The notes under the pieces are model-generated. The model saw nothing but the letters and a program-made list of their open reading frames with translations. It did no database searches and was not told the DNA's origin. Of a stretch of DNA of 64,000 nucleotides, positions 30,990-41,462 are shown piece after piece. Within the stretch, counting starts at the first letter, position 1; every line of letters begins with the position of its first letter. Location: assembly GCA_964019425.1 (NCBI GenBank), contig OZ025859.1:248001-312000 (forward strand). Reading direction: 5' to 3'. This DNA is from Flectonema sp. DT1601 (Eukaryota > Euglenozoa > Diplonemea > Diplonemida > Diplonemidae). The translations under genes were made by a program, and so were the position numbers.

Positions 30990-32126
30990 ATGTCTGGTGT
31001 AACAACAACTAAGAGCTGCATCCAGAGTGGGGCGCTCTCACGTACAAAATCAGTAATAGTCTTAGACAAGCTGAAGAGAGACGCACAGGCCCCGAGCGCG
31101 ACGGCGGGTGAGTTATCAGCGGCACCGACGGTGATGTCCGAGACGGAGTTGGCAAGGCAGTGTGTGGCCTTGGTGAATCAGTTAGTGGTGTTTGAGGCGC
31201 GAACGAAGACGGACACAGATGCGCCGTACCTGTTGTACGCAGGGATGTTAGTGGAGTTCGAAGACTCATATGCGATAAATTTTTCGTCGGCCTTTAATTA
31301 TTTAGAAGGCATAAGCACATGGAGTGGGGAAGAGAAAAAATCAGCATTTCCACCTCCAATGATGGCTGTACAACGTTTGGTAAGTGCTTCAGTCTTTCAA
31401 ACTGAACGAGCGAAGGATTTGTTGGGCCGGAAGGACGCGCAGCTGCGTGCACAAAGGGAGAAGGTGAGTGAGCTGGAAAACAATGTGAAGGGATTGCAAG
31501 AAATGGTACAGCAGCTGTTAAACAAGCCGGATGAAGAAATGTTAAATCATCGATCGTCTTCTCAACCGAGGTATCAGCATCAAGTTTTAAACTCAACTGT
31601 GTCAAGTCAAAATCAACCAAGGTACCATCATCAGAATCAGAACCAGGAATTTGACTACACTCAAATAGGAAGGGAAGCGACAGATGCTTACAGCATCACA
31701 GAGAAGTGTTTCCGGGACGCAGTCGCACAGAGAGGCCCACTCGAAGTTGCCAGGGATTTTGAGATAGTAATGGTGGCCGGATATGAGCAGAGATACGGGG
31801 GGAATGATCTCCGTAAGAGTTTTGTAGCTTTTAGACGATGGTTAGCCTCAGCATGCTCAGTACAGGACTGGAACACAAACCCGGAGCTAGTGGCACTTGG
31901 AGATCATCTGCTGAAGGAACTAAAGTTGAAGCACACAGCAGTCAGAAGAGGAGTTGGACAGTATACCTTACAACAGCAGATGATGGCACAATCAGAGGAT
32001 CCTTATGAGAAGGCAGCGATAGCTATCGAGAGGAGGAACGCGACGAGCAGAAAAGGCAAAGGAAGGAAAGGCGGTTTTAAAGGAGGATACAAGGGTCAGG
32101 GAAATGGACAGACCGGGAGGCAGTGA
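30990..32126 (+). CDS. Gag-like protein of the fossil retroelement, 378 aa
   Basis: The frame shows a Ser/Ala-rich start, a helical region, a coiled coil near residues 140-175, a Gln/His/Asn-rich linker, a second helical domain near 230-330, and a Lys/Gly-rich basic tail. This layout (helical body plus basic nucleic-acid-binding tail) is that of Gag proteins without zinc knuckles. Its place just before a recombinase-like frame supports the assignment. G+C is higher than in the surrounding DNA. Confidence 0.55.
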   Translation: MSGVTTTKSCIQSGALSRTKSVIVLDKLKRDAQAPSATAGELSAAPTVMSETELARQCVALVNQLVVFEARTKTDTDAPYLLYAGMLVEFEDSYAINFSSAFNYLEGISTWSGEEKKSAFPPPMMAVQRLVSASVFQTERAKDLLGRKDAQLRAQREKVSELENNVKGLQEMVQQLLNKPDEEMLNHRSSSQPRYQHQVLNSTVSSQNQPRYHHQNQNQEFDYTQIGREATDAYSITEKCFRDAVAQRGPLEVARDFEIVMVAGYEQRYGGNDLRKSFVAFRRWLASACSVQDWNTNPELVALGDHLLKELKLKHTAVRRGVGQYTLQQQMMAQSEDPYEKAAIAIERRNATSRKGKGRKGGFKGGYKGQGNGQTGRQ

Positions 32127-33133
32127 CTGGCACCTTCTGGTCAAAGAGTAAGTATGCCAGTAGCGACAATGTACGAAGCTTTCAAGAGACAACAACAGTC
32201 AGTCGGTTCAACAAGCGTCGCAATTTCAACTCATCGATTCACCCCGTACAACGCACAATCAATAGAACGCACGACTATACTCGACAACTCAGGAATGACA
32301 ATTTTAAATTCAAACACGATGCAAGTTGCAACACGAACAACCAGCCTGGCGATATCAAGTCCAACTCACGTTTCTATTCCGAATCACATTCGAAGGCCAA
32401 CTCCAAACATGTCACCTCATCGAAAAAGTATCGACGATCCAGATTCGGACCCAAGACCTCTGCCGTGCAGCGCAGCTGTCCAGACGTCACATTCAGGCAA
32501 CGAGAATTTTCTACTGGATGGCGAAGCCGAGCTTCAGACCGCAGAAACATCAACTCTAGGAACGCTAGAAGGAGATGTAATAAAAAGAGCAGTCTTAAAT
32601 ATTTTGCAACAGAGTGTCAAGAAAAAGAAGCAATCGGAGGACGAAGTGGACCCGGACGAGGCCGAGGAGAGGATTCAAGGCCTGGTCGAGAAGACTTGGG
32701 CGAAGCCAACAACGGTTGCAAGAAGAGCACCGTGGGACAGGTTGAACAGGTGGATCCAATTGAACGACCTTCCCTTGAACGCAAACTCGGCAGTTCTGTT
32801 TGTGGCGGCAACAGGAGCGGCCCCATCTGCCCTCCTTACGTATTCAAAGCACCTGTCAGCGATGATGGGGAAGCTGGGAATGGAGACAAGTCCGTTATCA
32901 ATAATGGGTACTTCGTTGAGAGCCGCGTAGCGATTTCTTGTTCAAAAAGCGAGGTTTTCTTATGCATGGATCCCTGCTTCGAACAATATCACGAAAATAT
33001 TGACACGTATTCAGCCCCTGTTTGCAACAACCATACCTTTGCTACACACAATCATATCCCACTGAAAAACATGAAACGGAAGCACTCTACTCCTACAACA
33101 TTGCCAAAATCAAAGCGAACCCAGGAGTCCTAA
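30990..33133 (+). mobile_element. Fossil tyrosine-recombinase retroelement, Gag and recombinase parts
   Basis: An old retroelement of the DIRS order (VIPER/TATE-like) is represented here by its 5' coding part. A 378-residue Gag-like frame (30990-32126) comes first. A second region (about 32123-33133) read in overlapping frames includes a segment like the core-binding domain of tyrosine recombinases near 32690-32930 (WDRLNRWIQLNDL, FVAATGAAPSALLTYSKHL). The element is incomplete: reverse transcriptase and RNase H are not here, although related pieces occur at 36.2, 39.4 and 45.4 kb. The Gag frame looks whole; the element as a whole is broken. Confidence 0.6.
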
Positions 33134-33527
33134 GCAACAGTGTTTTTTTAGGCTGTTGTTGCATTTTCTCAAGTTATTTTGGCCCTTGCGGGCTGACCTC
33201 AGTTTTTTTTCAATGCGCGGGGGGGTGTCTTTCACCCTGTAATTTTTTTGTATTTTTCCCCACACCCCTTTTCTCCTTTGTCAAATTTTTCGATTTTTCT
33301 CAAAAACAGGGTTTTTTGCCTCTTATTAAAGGGTTAAAGAAAAAAGCAGGCTAAGTCGCCTGAGCTGGCTGAGCTGGCATCGCCAGAATATTTAACTCCA
33401 CATGGCAATGTCAGCTCGTGAAGGGATCCAGTTGGATCAAAGGTTTTCTCCCCCCACTCTATTTATCGTCATTGGTGCGCACCTTCGAACAGGAAGGCCA
33501 ACATTGACGGAATTTTTTACTTCTCTT

Positions 33528-33550
33528 CCCAAGGTTGATTGAACCTTGGG
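33528..33550. repeat. Perfect 9-bp stem-loop
   Basis: CCCAAGGTT, loop GATTG, then AACCTTGGG. It ends exactly where the left arm of the 33.5-35.8 kb inverted repeat begins, so it may mark a terminus or breakpoint. Confidence 0.8.
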
Positions 33551-35807
33551 AAAAAAACAAACAATAAACACAGTGTAGACAAACACCCGCCGGACATCTG
33601 CAGAGCAGCGATCGATGTCGATGTCTTCGTTGTCGAACTTCCTGGCGTTTATGTTTTTGTTTTTAACAACAACACAACACCAACTAACAGGTTTGTCTCA
33701 TTGCCCGTTCTTTCTTGTTTCCCTTTGCCGCCGGAAGAACGAAGGTCAACAGAGGTCCGAAGCATTGCTTGCGATGATGTTCCGGTATGTGTTGCGTCTC
33801 TGTTATTTGTTTGTTTCAACTCAATTGGTTCATCTCAGGTTTTAGAAGTCTTCGTCCTGTTCGATGGGAAGGGCCTGAATCAAAAGTTCACTGCCCCTAT
33901 TCCTCTCCCAAATTTCTTATTCAAAAAAAATGATCGGTATAGCCGATCGTTGAGAAAAGAACAGATATAAATACAATCGGTTTTGGTGATCGACGAGTGG
34001 AGCGATCACTTGACAAGAAGGAAAAAGAAAGGACCGATTAATTGGGGCTTTGGTTGTATTCCCAAGGCATGTTTTTTTTTTTTTTTTTTATTATTCATTT
34101 ACATTATTTTTTTTTTTTTAAATTAATAATCACATTTTGTTCAAAAATATTTCATATTAGAGTAAAAGAAAAAGAAAAAAAGAAATAAGAGAAAAAAAAA
34201 AAAAAAAACCATTGCTGGCCCCCTCACCACTCATAGAGGATGAGGAGGCCAGTAAGGCGTCACTCAAACCTATGCCAAGCCTTGGGAACTTAGATTGGGG
34301 TTTAGACCATTTATAATTAACAATTAACAATTAATCTGATTAACGTTATGATCTGACGGACATAAACATATCGATAAAATAATACAAACAAAAACGAACA
34401 ATAAATAATAAATAAGCTAAAAAACTAAATAAACAAAGTGATGTGAAAGTAAGGAAAAAGAGAATTACAAGGGGGTGGAGTCACCGTGAACGTCATCAGC
34501 AGAACATCTCCTTCGATTGTAACGATATCTTGATGGAGGGGTTCGTTTTTTCAGAGTTGAACGCTCAGACTTTCTCGGCGGAGTTTCATTTTCCTCATGT
34601 TCTTCTGTGTCTGGCGGACTCAAACCTTCTGCCCATGAAGCTAATTGGAACTTCAGGGCCGCAATTTGAGACCATGCCAAGGCGAGTTGAGCATTTAAAT
34701 CGCTCGCCAGTCCCGTTATCATGGATTGCTCAAGCTGCTCTGCGTGAGTTGTACACCGTTGGTGATTCAGCTCCGAGAGGCGAAGTTGGGCATCCAGAAG
34801 TTGTTCTGAGAGCTCTGCCGCTTTCTCGTTTGTTTCGAGAGAGTCATCTACTGCTCGACAGTAATTCTCGAGTAATTGTCCTTCCATGCTTTGCACCTGT
34901 CGAAATAATAAAACTTAAAAACTACACACGCACCAATAACAAGCGATTACACTAGAACGCGCGATTGCAAGAACACCCTGGTTCAAGGTGGCTCGCTGCG
35001 GCGGGGTAACTGAAGTCCGTTTTCGTTGGACTCAGCTGCCCCCACTTCAGAAATCTCTTCCAAAGGCTTCGAAAACGTGAGTGTGAGAGAAAGAAGTGAT
35101 CGAGCTGTATAAAGAATTTCTTTTTGAAAAAATAGAAGGCTAAAGAATATATAAAAAATGTCTGTTGTTTTGTTCATTTTTCCAACTTCGGAATCATACA
35201 CTTTTCTGTCTGATTCCTTTGATTATTTCTTTCCGGTGCTAAGCTTGGTGGAAAATTACCTGAATGAATTCTAGTAAGTCAATCCTACCCTCGGACCATT
35301 GTCTCGCAATAGGTGTATTCTCTTTAACGGAGATAACGTGACTCTCTTGTCGTAAAATCTTGGTCGGCGTGCAGTCGAGAGCTTCACTCTGCGGCATTGT
35401 CGGAGGAATTGAGGCTAGAGGACAAAGAGGGGTGAATAAGAAATTTGGGAGAGGAATAGGGGCAGTGAACTTTTGATTCAGGCCCTTCCCATCGAACAGG
35501 ACGAAGACTTCTAAAACCTGAGATGAACCAATTGAGTTGAAACAAACAAATAACAGAGACGCAACACATACCGGAACATCATCGCAAGCAATGCTTCGGA
35601 CCTCCGTCGACCTTCGTTCTTCCGGCGGCAAAGGGAAACAAGAAAGAACGGGCAATGAGACAAACCTGTTAGTTGGTGTTGTGTTGTTGTTAAAAACAAA
35701 AACATAAACGCCAGGAAGTTCGACAACGAAGACATCGACATCGATCGCTGCTCTGCAGATGTCCGGCGGGTGTTTGTCTACACTGTGTTTATTGTTTGTT
35801 TTTTTAT
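33551..35807. repeat. Large inverted repeat with about 375-bp arms
   Basis: The left arm 33551-33923 and right arm 35432-35807 are near-identical in opposite orientation (for example AACACAGTGTAGACAAACAC on the left is reverse-complemented on the right). Both arms contain the same frames (LFDGKGLNQKFTAPIP) and a possible short intron starting GTATGTG. Inside the arms lie a piece of LINE 5' monomer (about 33930-34085, inverted), LINE 3' UTR (34165-34345, inverted) and LINE C-terminal coding sequence (34465-35300, minus strand). Confidence 0.85.
34165..35431 (-). pseudogene. LINE-related copy (C-terminal extension and 3' UTR), with an intron-like interruption
   Basis: On the minus strand, TPIARQWSEGRIDLLEF (about 35270-35320) and NYCRAVDDSLETNEKAAELS (about 34865 downward) match the end of the LINE ORF at 54250-54680 (SPIARQWSEGRLDLL, NYCQAVSDSLQTNEKVALLS). 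The match continues to the KKRTPPS tail, and then into the same 3' UTR ending GGCCAGCAATGG plus a T/C tract. In the LINE the two coding blocks are continuous. Here about 370 bp separate them, starting GTAATTTTCC and ending TTTCGACAG, which looks like an intron. Nothing of the reverse transcriptase remains. Confidence 0.75.
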
Positions 35808-35874
35808 ATAATTAAGGGTAGGGATAAGGGGTTTAATAAGAGGAGTAAAAAGACTACTCGTAGTTGTAAAGAGC

Positions 35875-35937
35875 GAGAGGTAGTTCTTTGCTATCTTCAT
35901 CATAGCAGCAGATGAAGATAGCAAAGAACTACCTCTC
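35875..35937. repeat. Perfect 27-bp hairpin
   Basis: The left arm 35875-35901 (starts GAGAGGTAGTTCTTTGCTAT) is perfectly complementary to the right arm 35911-35937, with a 9-nt loop ATAGCAGCA. It lies just outside the right arm of the 33.5-35.8 kb inverted repeat in non-coding DNA. Size and shape suit a small-RNA precursor or a recent snap-back event. Confidence 0.9.
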
Positions 35938-36223
35938 ACTATAATAACAATAAAACTAATAACAGTACCACTCACACTGAATATATAATATGCACGAGGT
36001 AAGAGAAGTGGAATAAAATACACACAAAGTAATTTCGGTAGTTTATGTTTTCTTTATCATCAGCACTGCTTTAGGACATGGTAGCAAATTACCTAAATGG
36101 AATTTCAATAATTTGCTTTCCATGTCTGTACAGCACCTTAATAAAGAATACAAAGTAATACGCACAACTGGCAGAACAGATACTAAGGACATTCATGTGA
36201 CCCTATCCTAATCTTAGATAGGT

Positions 36224-36486
36224 TCACCGCGATGGGGTAGTGCCAGGTCCTGACAGGACACCGGCACCAACACTCCGACGCGAGTTAAAGAATGCCCCCA
36301 ACGCCTGTTCCACCTTGGATCTGGTAGAGGAAGAAATGGGTTCCCTGGACGGTACATCCGCAGGATTATACTTAGTGCTGACCCACTCCAAATTATACGA
36401 ACATTTTAAAGAAGAAAGTGAATTGACTGCAGACATTAAACACTCATTAATAGCATGTGACCGAACACACATCTTCTTTCTAAAAG
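36224..36486 (-). mobile_element. Fossil retroelement piece: RNase H C-terminal part
   Basis: A minus-strand frame contains LEWVSTKYNPADVPSREP, the W-V-x-x-x-x-N-P-A-D-x-x-S-R signature found near the end of retroelement RNase H domains. The piece is cut off at about 36486, where satellite sequence begins. Same family as the pieces at 39.4 and 45.4 kb (DIRS-like). Broken. Confidence 0.7.
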
Positions 36487-36738
36487 CACCACATACTGTT
36501 TACTGTTTATCGATCGACTATGTCGATCACTTTCTATTTTCCGTCCTGGTCAAGACGCTAAACTGATTGTTTTTTTTTTCAAAATTAATAAAAAGAATAA
36601 AAAAATACAAAAAAAAAGAATAAACAATGTTATCATTGTTTTTTTATCGATCGACTATGTCGATCACTTTCTATTTTCCGTCCTGGTCAAGACGCTAAAC
36701 TGATTGTTTTTTTTTTCAAAATTAATAAAAAAAGAATA
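36487..36738. repeat. Satellite, about two type-A units
   Basis: Two units with the ATCGATCGACTATGTCGATC stem-loop and the CGTCCTGGTCAAGACG stem-loop, the second also with AACAATGTTATCATTG. The second unit is interrupted at 36738 by a DNA transposon and resumes at 38607. Confidence 0.9.
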
Positions 36739-38606
36739 TTAGTCATTCCAAAAATAACCGTCCATTTTAGGGTTCCAGTATTTCATGGGTGAAAATGGGG
36801 AGTAAAACTTAAAACCGAATACCTATTTTAATCGCTTTTGCACCGCTGATTTCATTCCCGCTGCGATTCAAAAAAATGCAGCTAAAATTCAAAAAAATTG
36901 TGACATTTTTGTGTGGTGAAAATTTTGAATAATGGAACTGTTGATGTCTAATCGGCTGCCCCGGGTGCTAAAATGAAAGATCGGTATATGGTTCTATATC
37001 CGGCCGTACCTGGTCGGATGTTTTACTCTGAAACAGTTACAAAGGCTGCTCGAAGCAAAACAGTACCTTGTACATCTTACACTACACTTAGCCTATTTTT
37101 ATTTTTGATTAGGCTTAGCTCTTTTGGCAACTTTTACTGCTGGCTTTCTTCGTTTTCCTACCGGCAATGAACCGATAATAGAACTAGTTGAACGCAGCGA
37201 TCTGAAACTGGAACTAGAACTAGATTCACTAACAGAGCAAGAGCCAGTAGAAGACTCACCAGAATCTGAGGTGGGTTCAGTTGTTTCTGAAATAGACTCA
37301 CTCTCAGTGTTGGTAGCAGGTGAAAGTTGGCTCGCACCAACCCCCACATTTGGATCATCTTCATCAATCGGTACAAAGCAGCCAGCAGGATTTTAACGCC
37401 TTGGGATAGAATAAGTTCAACGGCCTGCATTGGTTGCAGTGGCCAAAGAAGCAGTTGTAAGACGGGTCTCGACATAGTATGAGTGGTAGGTCACTCAAGC
37501 GGGTTAGCTGAAATCTTCTCAGCCCACAAGTCTCATATAAGCAGGAAGGATAAGTGCAATTTGCATGTGCCACCTACAACGGCATCGAGGGTTATTCGGA
37601 CAAGATTTGACATGAGCAGGCCTTTTGTCACAAAACAGAGCATATGAGATAGCTGTGTGAGTTCTGCAGAAGGCACTCCACAAAGCAAGGTATGGTTCTC
37701 TTACATAGAGGACTGTCTCTTTACTTGTCTTGCCGGTTATGTAGTCTTTGCTGAGGACCACGCGGTTTGACTCAGGGCGTGCATTGGAAATCCAGAAGTT
37801 CCAGATATCTCTGTCTTGGCTGCGCTGCTTTACTGATTGGGAGGGATCGTGCTGTTCCAGCCTCTGTAGCTGCTTACGCATTGAAGAATCCCTGACATGG
37901 GCATTAATCTGGCTATCAGTGTAGCCTGGCGTGAAACAGAGTCTCAAAAACTGAGAACGGACAGCAGGAACTGATTCTTTCACGCGTTCAAAAATATCGG
38001 AGCGCGGTTCCGGATTGATCGGCTCTGCAGGGATACTGACGGATGCGTAATGCGGATCACTAGTCAGCCTTTTTGCTCGCTGGTAGCAAGCGTTGCAGAT
38101 TGAGCGCAGAGGAGCATACGCCGGGATTTCAAGACTACCGCGAAGTGGCTCAAGAAGCTTGTTGAACTTCGGATTCCATCTTTTCGCGTTAGTGTGCGAG
38201 GTGCAGTTGTAGTTGTCTGAGGAGCACTCAGCTGGCATCTCGTGGCACGTGTGACACTTCATTGAGAGAAGTTTAAGCTGGTGCTGAAGGGAATAATAAG
38301 TGTAGTTACGAGAAAAAATGCCAATCTCTGATGCATTTCCCTTTTTTTTCCAGAAAAAAATTAAATGCAGCAACAGGATTAACTTTTCCGTGGCGACAGT
38401 GACATTCTCTTAGTACCCATAACGCACCTGTCGGGTTCTAACGGTCAGTAAAAAAAGTGAAAAAAAAATAATCCCACCGCGTAAAATGAGAGATTGGGGC
38501 CGAACCTTTCCACCTCGTAAAAAATCTCGAAAAATGGACGCATTTTTGACCAACGGCTGCTCGAAGCAAAACTGGTTTTCGCGGCCGGTTATTTTTGGAA
38601 TGACTA
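36739..38606 (-). mobile_element. 1868-bp TIR DNA transposon inserted in the satellite, TA duplication
   Basis: The left terminus starts TTAGTCATTCCAAAAATAAC and the right terminus is its perfect inverted match over 22 bp (38585-38606). The dinucleotide TA flanks both ends (36737-36738 and 38607-38608). Removing the element and one TA would restore the ordinary satellite sequence GAATATAAAA, so the insertion is clear. A sequence GGCTGCTCGAAGCAAAAC occurs near both ends in the same orientation. Minus-strand frames inside encode a zinc-binding protein. The superfamily is not certain; TA duplication fits IS630/Tc1/mariner-like elements but the protein is not obviously of that type. Confidence 0.88.
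37519..38262 (-). pseudogene. Protein of the TIR transposon, Cys/His-rich, frame broken near its C-terminus
   Basis: From the ATG at 38262 (MKCHTCHEMPAEC) the frame gives 247 aa. The N-terminus has a C-x2-C, C, C, H cluster and then ICNACYQRAKR, so one or two zinc sites. The C-terminal half, LALWSAFCRTHTAISYALFC, DKRPAHVKSC and CRCRWH, follows a pattern I associate with an unnamed family dispersed in transposons of many animals and protists (F-x3-RP-x2-V ... C-x-C-x2-H). The expected continuation (LCRDPSYNCFFGHCNQC) lies in a different frame at 37364-37573, so a frameshift is likely. A Ser-rich piece with a basic tail (GKRRKPAVKVAKRAK) at 37099-37347 may be the original C-terminus. Confidence 0.6.
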
Positions 38607-38880
38607 ATATAAAAAAAAAAAAAAAAAAGAATAAACAATGTTATCATTGTTTTTTTTTTTATCGATCGACTATGTCGATTAATTTCTATTTTCCGTCCTG
38701 GTCAAGACGCTAAACTGATTGTTTTTTTTTTCAAAATTAATAAAAAAAGAATATAAAAAAAAAAAAAAAAAAGAATAAACAATGTTATCATTGTTTTTTT
38801 TTTTATCGATCGACTATGTCGATTAATTTCTATTTTCCGTCCTGATCGAGACGCTAAACTGATTGTTTCCTTTTTTTAAA
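38607..38880. repeat. Satellite, about two units
   Basis: The unit interrupted at 36738 resumes here. A second unit at about 38775-38880 carries the variant CGTCCTGATCGAGACG. It borders the left arm of the foldback. Confidence 0.88.
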
Positions 38881-38886
38881 TAATAA

Positions 38887-38925
<39 letters not shown>

Positions 38926-40308
38926 ATTTCCCTGCTATCCTCATATCCCCACAATAATATTATACCTTTTCATTTTCTCTTTCCTTTTCTGGTCTTTTTT
39001 TTTTTTTTTTCTTTTTTTTCCTTTTTCATACAACGTTTTTTATTTATATTTTATTTATTTTTTTTTTTTTTTTTTCATGTTTGATTATTTCCTCTTCATA
39101 TTTTTTTTTTTCTTTTCTTTCTTTTTTTTTTTTTTTTCTCTGCCTCTCTCTTAATTCTGTTCGTTTCTTTAAAACGAAAATTCATTCGAATATTATTCCT
39201 TGGTCAGCAACCATCATTGTCGCCCTTTGGGCCTGTTAAAAAAAAAAAAAAAAAAAGAAAGTTTACATCGGGAATAGGGCAGGAGCCAAAAGCTCCCAGT
39301 CCGTTACTTCCCACTTTATCGAAATTCGTATAAAAAAAAAAAAATAAAAAGAAAGTTTACATCGGGAATAGGGCAGGAGCCAAAAGCTCCCAGTCCGTTA
39401 CTTCCCACTTTATCGAAATTCGTCTACCCAAATAGATAAGTGGTCAGCCTTGCTGATTCCATTAAGAGTTTGTCCCAGGGCATCAGCCTCAAGAACATTG
39501 ATATGCCGGCTTTCCCCCGGCGGCCATGATGAGCCAACAATAACGTTCCCCTGTATCCCAAACAACAACTCCTCCCCATCCTTGCAATGAGGCATCAACA
39601 AAAACATCTGCAGTCTTTTCTTTAGGGATTATCTCCCTTTCAATCTGAACAGAAGAAATCCAAGAAATAAGCTCTTTCTCAACAGAGTGTGGGATCTTCA
39701 AAACATCCTGTACCCGAAATACCCCCCTGTTCAGATAATTTGTAATTCTTCGGAGGTATTTCAATGCAAACCAGTACCTCCCTGGGGAAACACCAGAGAC
39801 TGTACTTGCATGAAGAAGGCGACCCCCCAAAGATTCCAATTGAGAAGCAGTCAAAGAAGAAAGGCAAGTGGAACGAAGCTTCCTCCTAATCTTGGTACCC
39901 AATCCCACTGTTTTCTTTTTATGTGAAAACAGAACACCAAGAAACTCATAACAAGTAGAACAATCAATCGAGTCACTTGGTTTCCATGTTACTCCTGCCC
40001 TCCTTGCCAGGTCATCCATTCTTGAAGTGGCAGCCTGAACAGCCTGTCTTGGTCCAAAGAGACGAATATTATCGATCCACCAATGAATGCTGACATCTCT
40101 CTCTGCATGTTGTTCTAAGAATTCGATAGAGTGGGAAGTAACGGACTGGGAGCTTTTGGCTCCTGCCCTATTCCCGATGTAAACTTTCTTTTTATTTTTT
40201 TTTTTTTAACAGGCCCAGAGGGCGACAATGACTGTTGCTGACCAAGGAATAATATTCAAATGAATTTTCGTTTCAAAGAAACGAACAGAATTAAGAGAGA
40301 GGCAGAGA

Positions 40309-40341
<33 letters not shown>

Positions 40342-40668
40342 AAAAAAAAAAAAAATATGAAGAGGAAATAATCAAACATGAAAAAAATAAAAAAAAAAAA
40401 TAAAATATAAATAAAAAACGTTGTATGAAAAAGGAAAAAAAAGAAGAAAAAAAAAAAAAGACCAGAAAAGGAAAGAGAAAATGAAAAGGTATAATATTAT
40501 TGTGGGGATATGAGGATAGCAGGGAGATGCTCTTTTTTTTTTTTTTTTTTTATTTATTATTTAAAAAAAAGGAAACAATCAGTTTAGCGTCTCGATCGGG
40601 ACGGAAAATAGAAATTTAATCGACATAGTCGATCGATAGAAAAAAAAACAATGATAACATTGTTTATT

Positions 40669-40690
<22 letters not shown>
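38783..40690. repeat. Foldback: about 600-bp inverted arms around a retroelement piece
   Basis: The left arm (38783-39424) consists of a satellite unit, a block starting AGAGCATTTCCCTGCTATCC, a long T/C-rich tract, and a segment with GGAGCCAAAAGCTCC. A 73-bp part of that segment is tandemly doubled at 39259-39331 and 39350-39424. The right arm (about 40112-40690) is the inverted version. The same block occurs once more at 44765-45170. The 690 bp between the arms hold RT/RNase H sequence. Inverted ends are known from DIRS-order elements, but the arms here extend into satellite, so this may be a rearrangement. Confidence 0.85.
39410..40137 (-). mobile_element. Fossil retroelement piece: reverse transcriptase palm to RNase H
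   Basis: A minus-strand frame contains an RT catalytic-box-like segment (IHWWIDNIRLFG), a thumb-like region (YEFLGVLFSHKKK), and an RNase H start (VFVDASLQGWGGVVVWDTG). The order RT then RNase H with D-A-S-x-x-G-W-G is that of DIRS/VIPER-like and LTR elements. It lies inside the foldback and is truncated on both sides. Broken; same family as the pieces at 36.2 and 45.4 kb. Confidence 0.75.
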
Positions 40691-40702
<12 letters not shown>

Positions 40703-40895
40703 CTTTTAATTATTTTAAAGAAAAAACAATCAGTTTAGCGTCTTGACCAGGACGGAAAATAGAAAGTGATCGACATAGTCGATCGATAAAAAAACAATGA
40801 TAACATTGTTTATTCTTTTTTTTTTTTTTTTAAATTCTTATTATTTATTTTTTAAAGAAAAAAAAAACGGAAAATAAAAATTAGTCGACAAAGTC
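40533..40895 (-). repeat. Inverted satellite units (about three)
   Basis: Reverse-complement satellite units, one with CGTCTCGATCGGGACG, one with CGTCTTGACCAGGACG, and one short type-B unit with TCGACAAAGTCGA. They face the main array at 41463, with a LINE 5' segment in between. Confidence 0.85.
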
Positions 40896-40907
40896 GAACG
40901 ATAAAAA

Positions 40908-41462
40908 TCTATCTGGTCTGTTATGTCATATTTCTCATTTAATTTTATCATCCATTTTACTTTTCACTGTTTCCCATCTACATTTTATTTTCAAATAGTT
41001 ACGGTCTGTTAAAAAAAAAAAAAAAGTTTAAATAAGTTAAATTGAACATGTTAACTCAATTCCTCAATTCTTCCGTCATGGTCATGACATTCTTTTTCGT
41101 TTCTCTAATGCACAAGAGATACCATCACTCATGAGATACCAACGCACATACGAGATACCAGCACTCCAGAGATACCGACACGCTAGAGATACCAAGTCAC
41201 TTGAGATACCTCCTTGTAAATTAATTCCCGGTATTTCAAATTTGAATTGATAGTGTCAACTCTGCTTGCTGCTCTTGTTAATGTGTTGTCTCCTGAAAGT
41301 GATCTTAACTCCTGTAAAAAGAAAAAAAAAAAGAAATCAAAAAAGAAGAATTTTCAAACGAAGTTATAACAACCCCTACCACCCATTATGATCAATTCCG
41401 CTTGTTTTTTTTTTTTTTTTTAAAACAAAAAAAAAATAAAAAATTATAAAAGATTAAACAAT
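40908..41462 (+). repeat. Copy of the LINE 5' region (without monomers), joined to satellite
   Basis: This 555-bp segment is almost identical to 46881-47428, the region just before the LINE ORF, including the six GAGATACC repeats. Where the LINE continues into its ORF, this copy continues into the satellite with AAACAATGTTATCATTG. The switch is at the same nucleotide (after GATTAAACA) as at 62.77 kb apart from one substitution. Confidence 0.9.

Noticed and set aside
37124-37396. Plus-strand acidic frame at 37.1-37.4 kb
   Set aside because: It is the shadow of a Ser-rich minus-strand frame that fits the C-terminus of the TIR transposon protein better.
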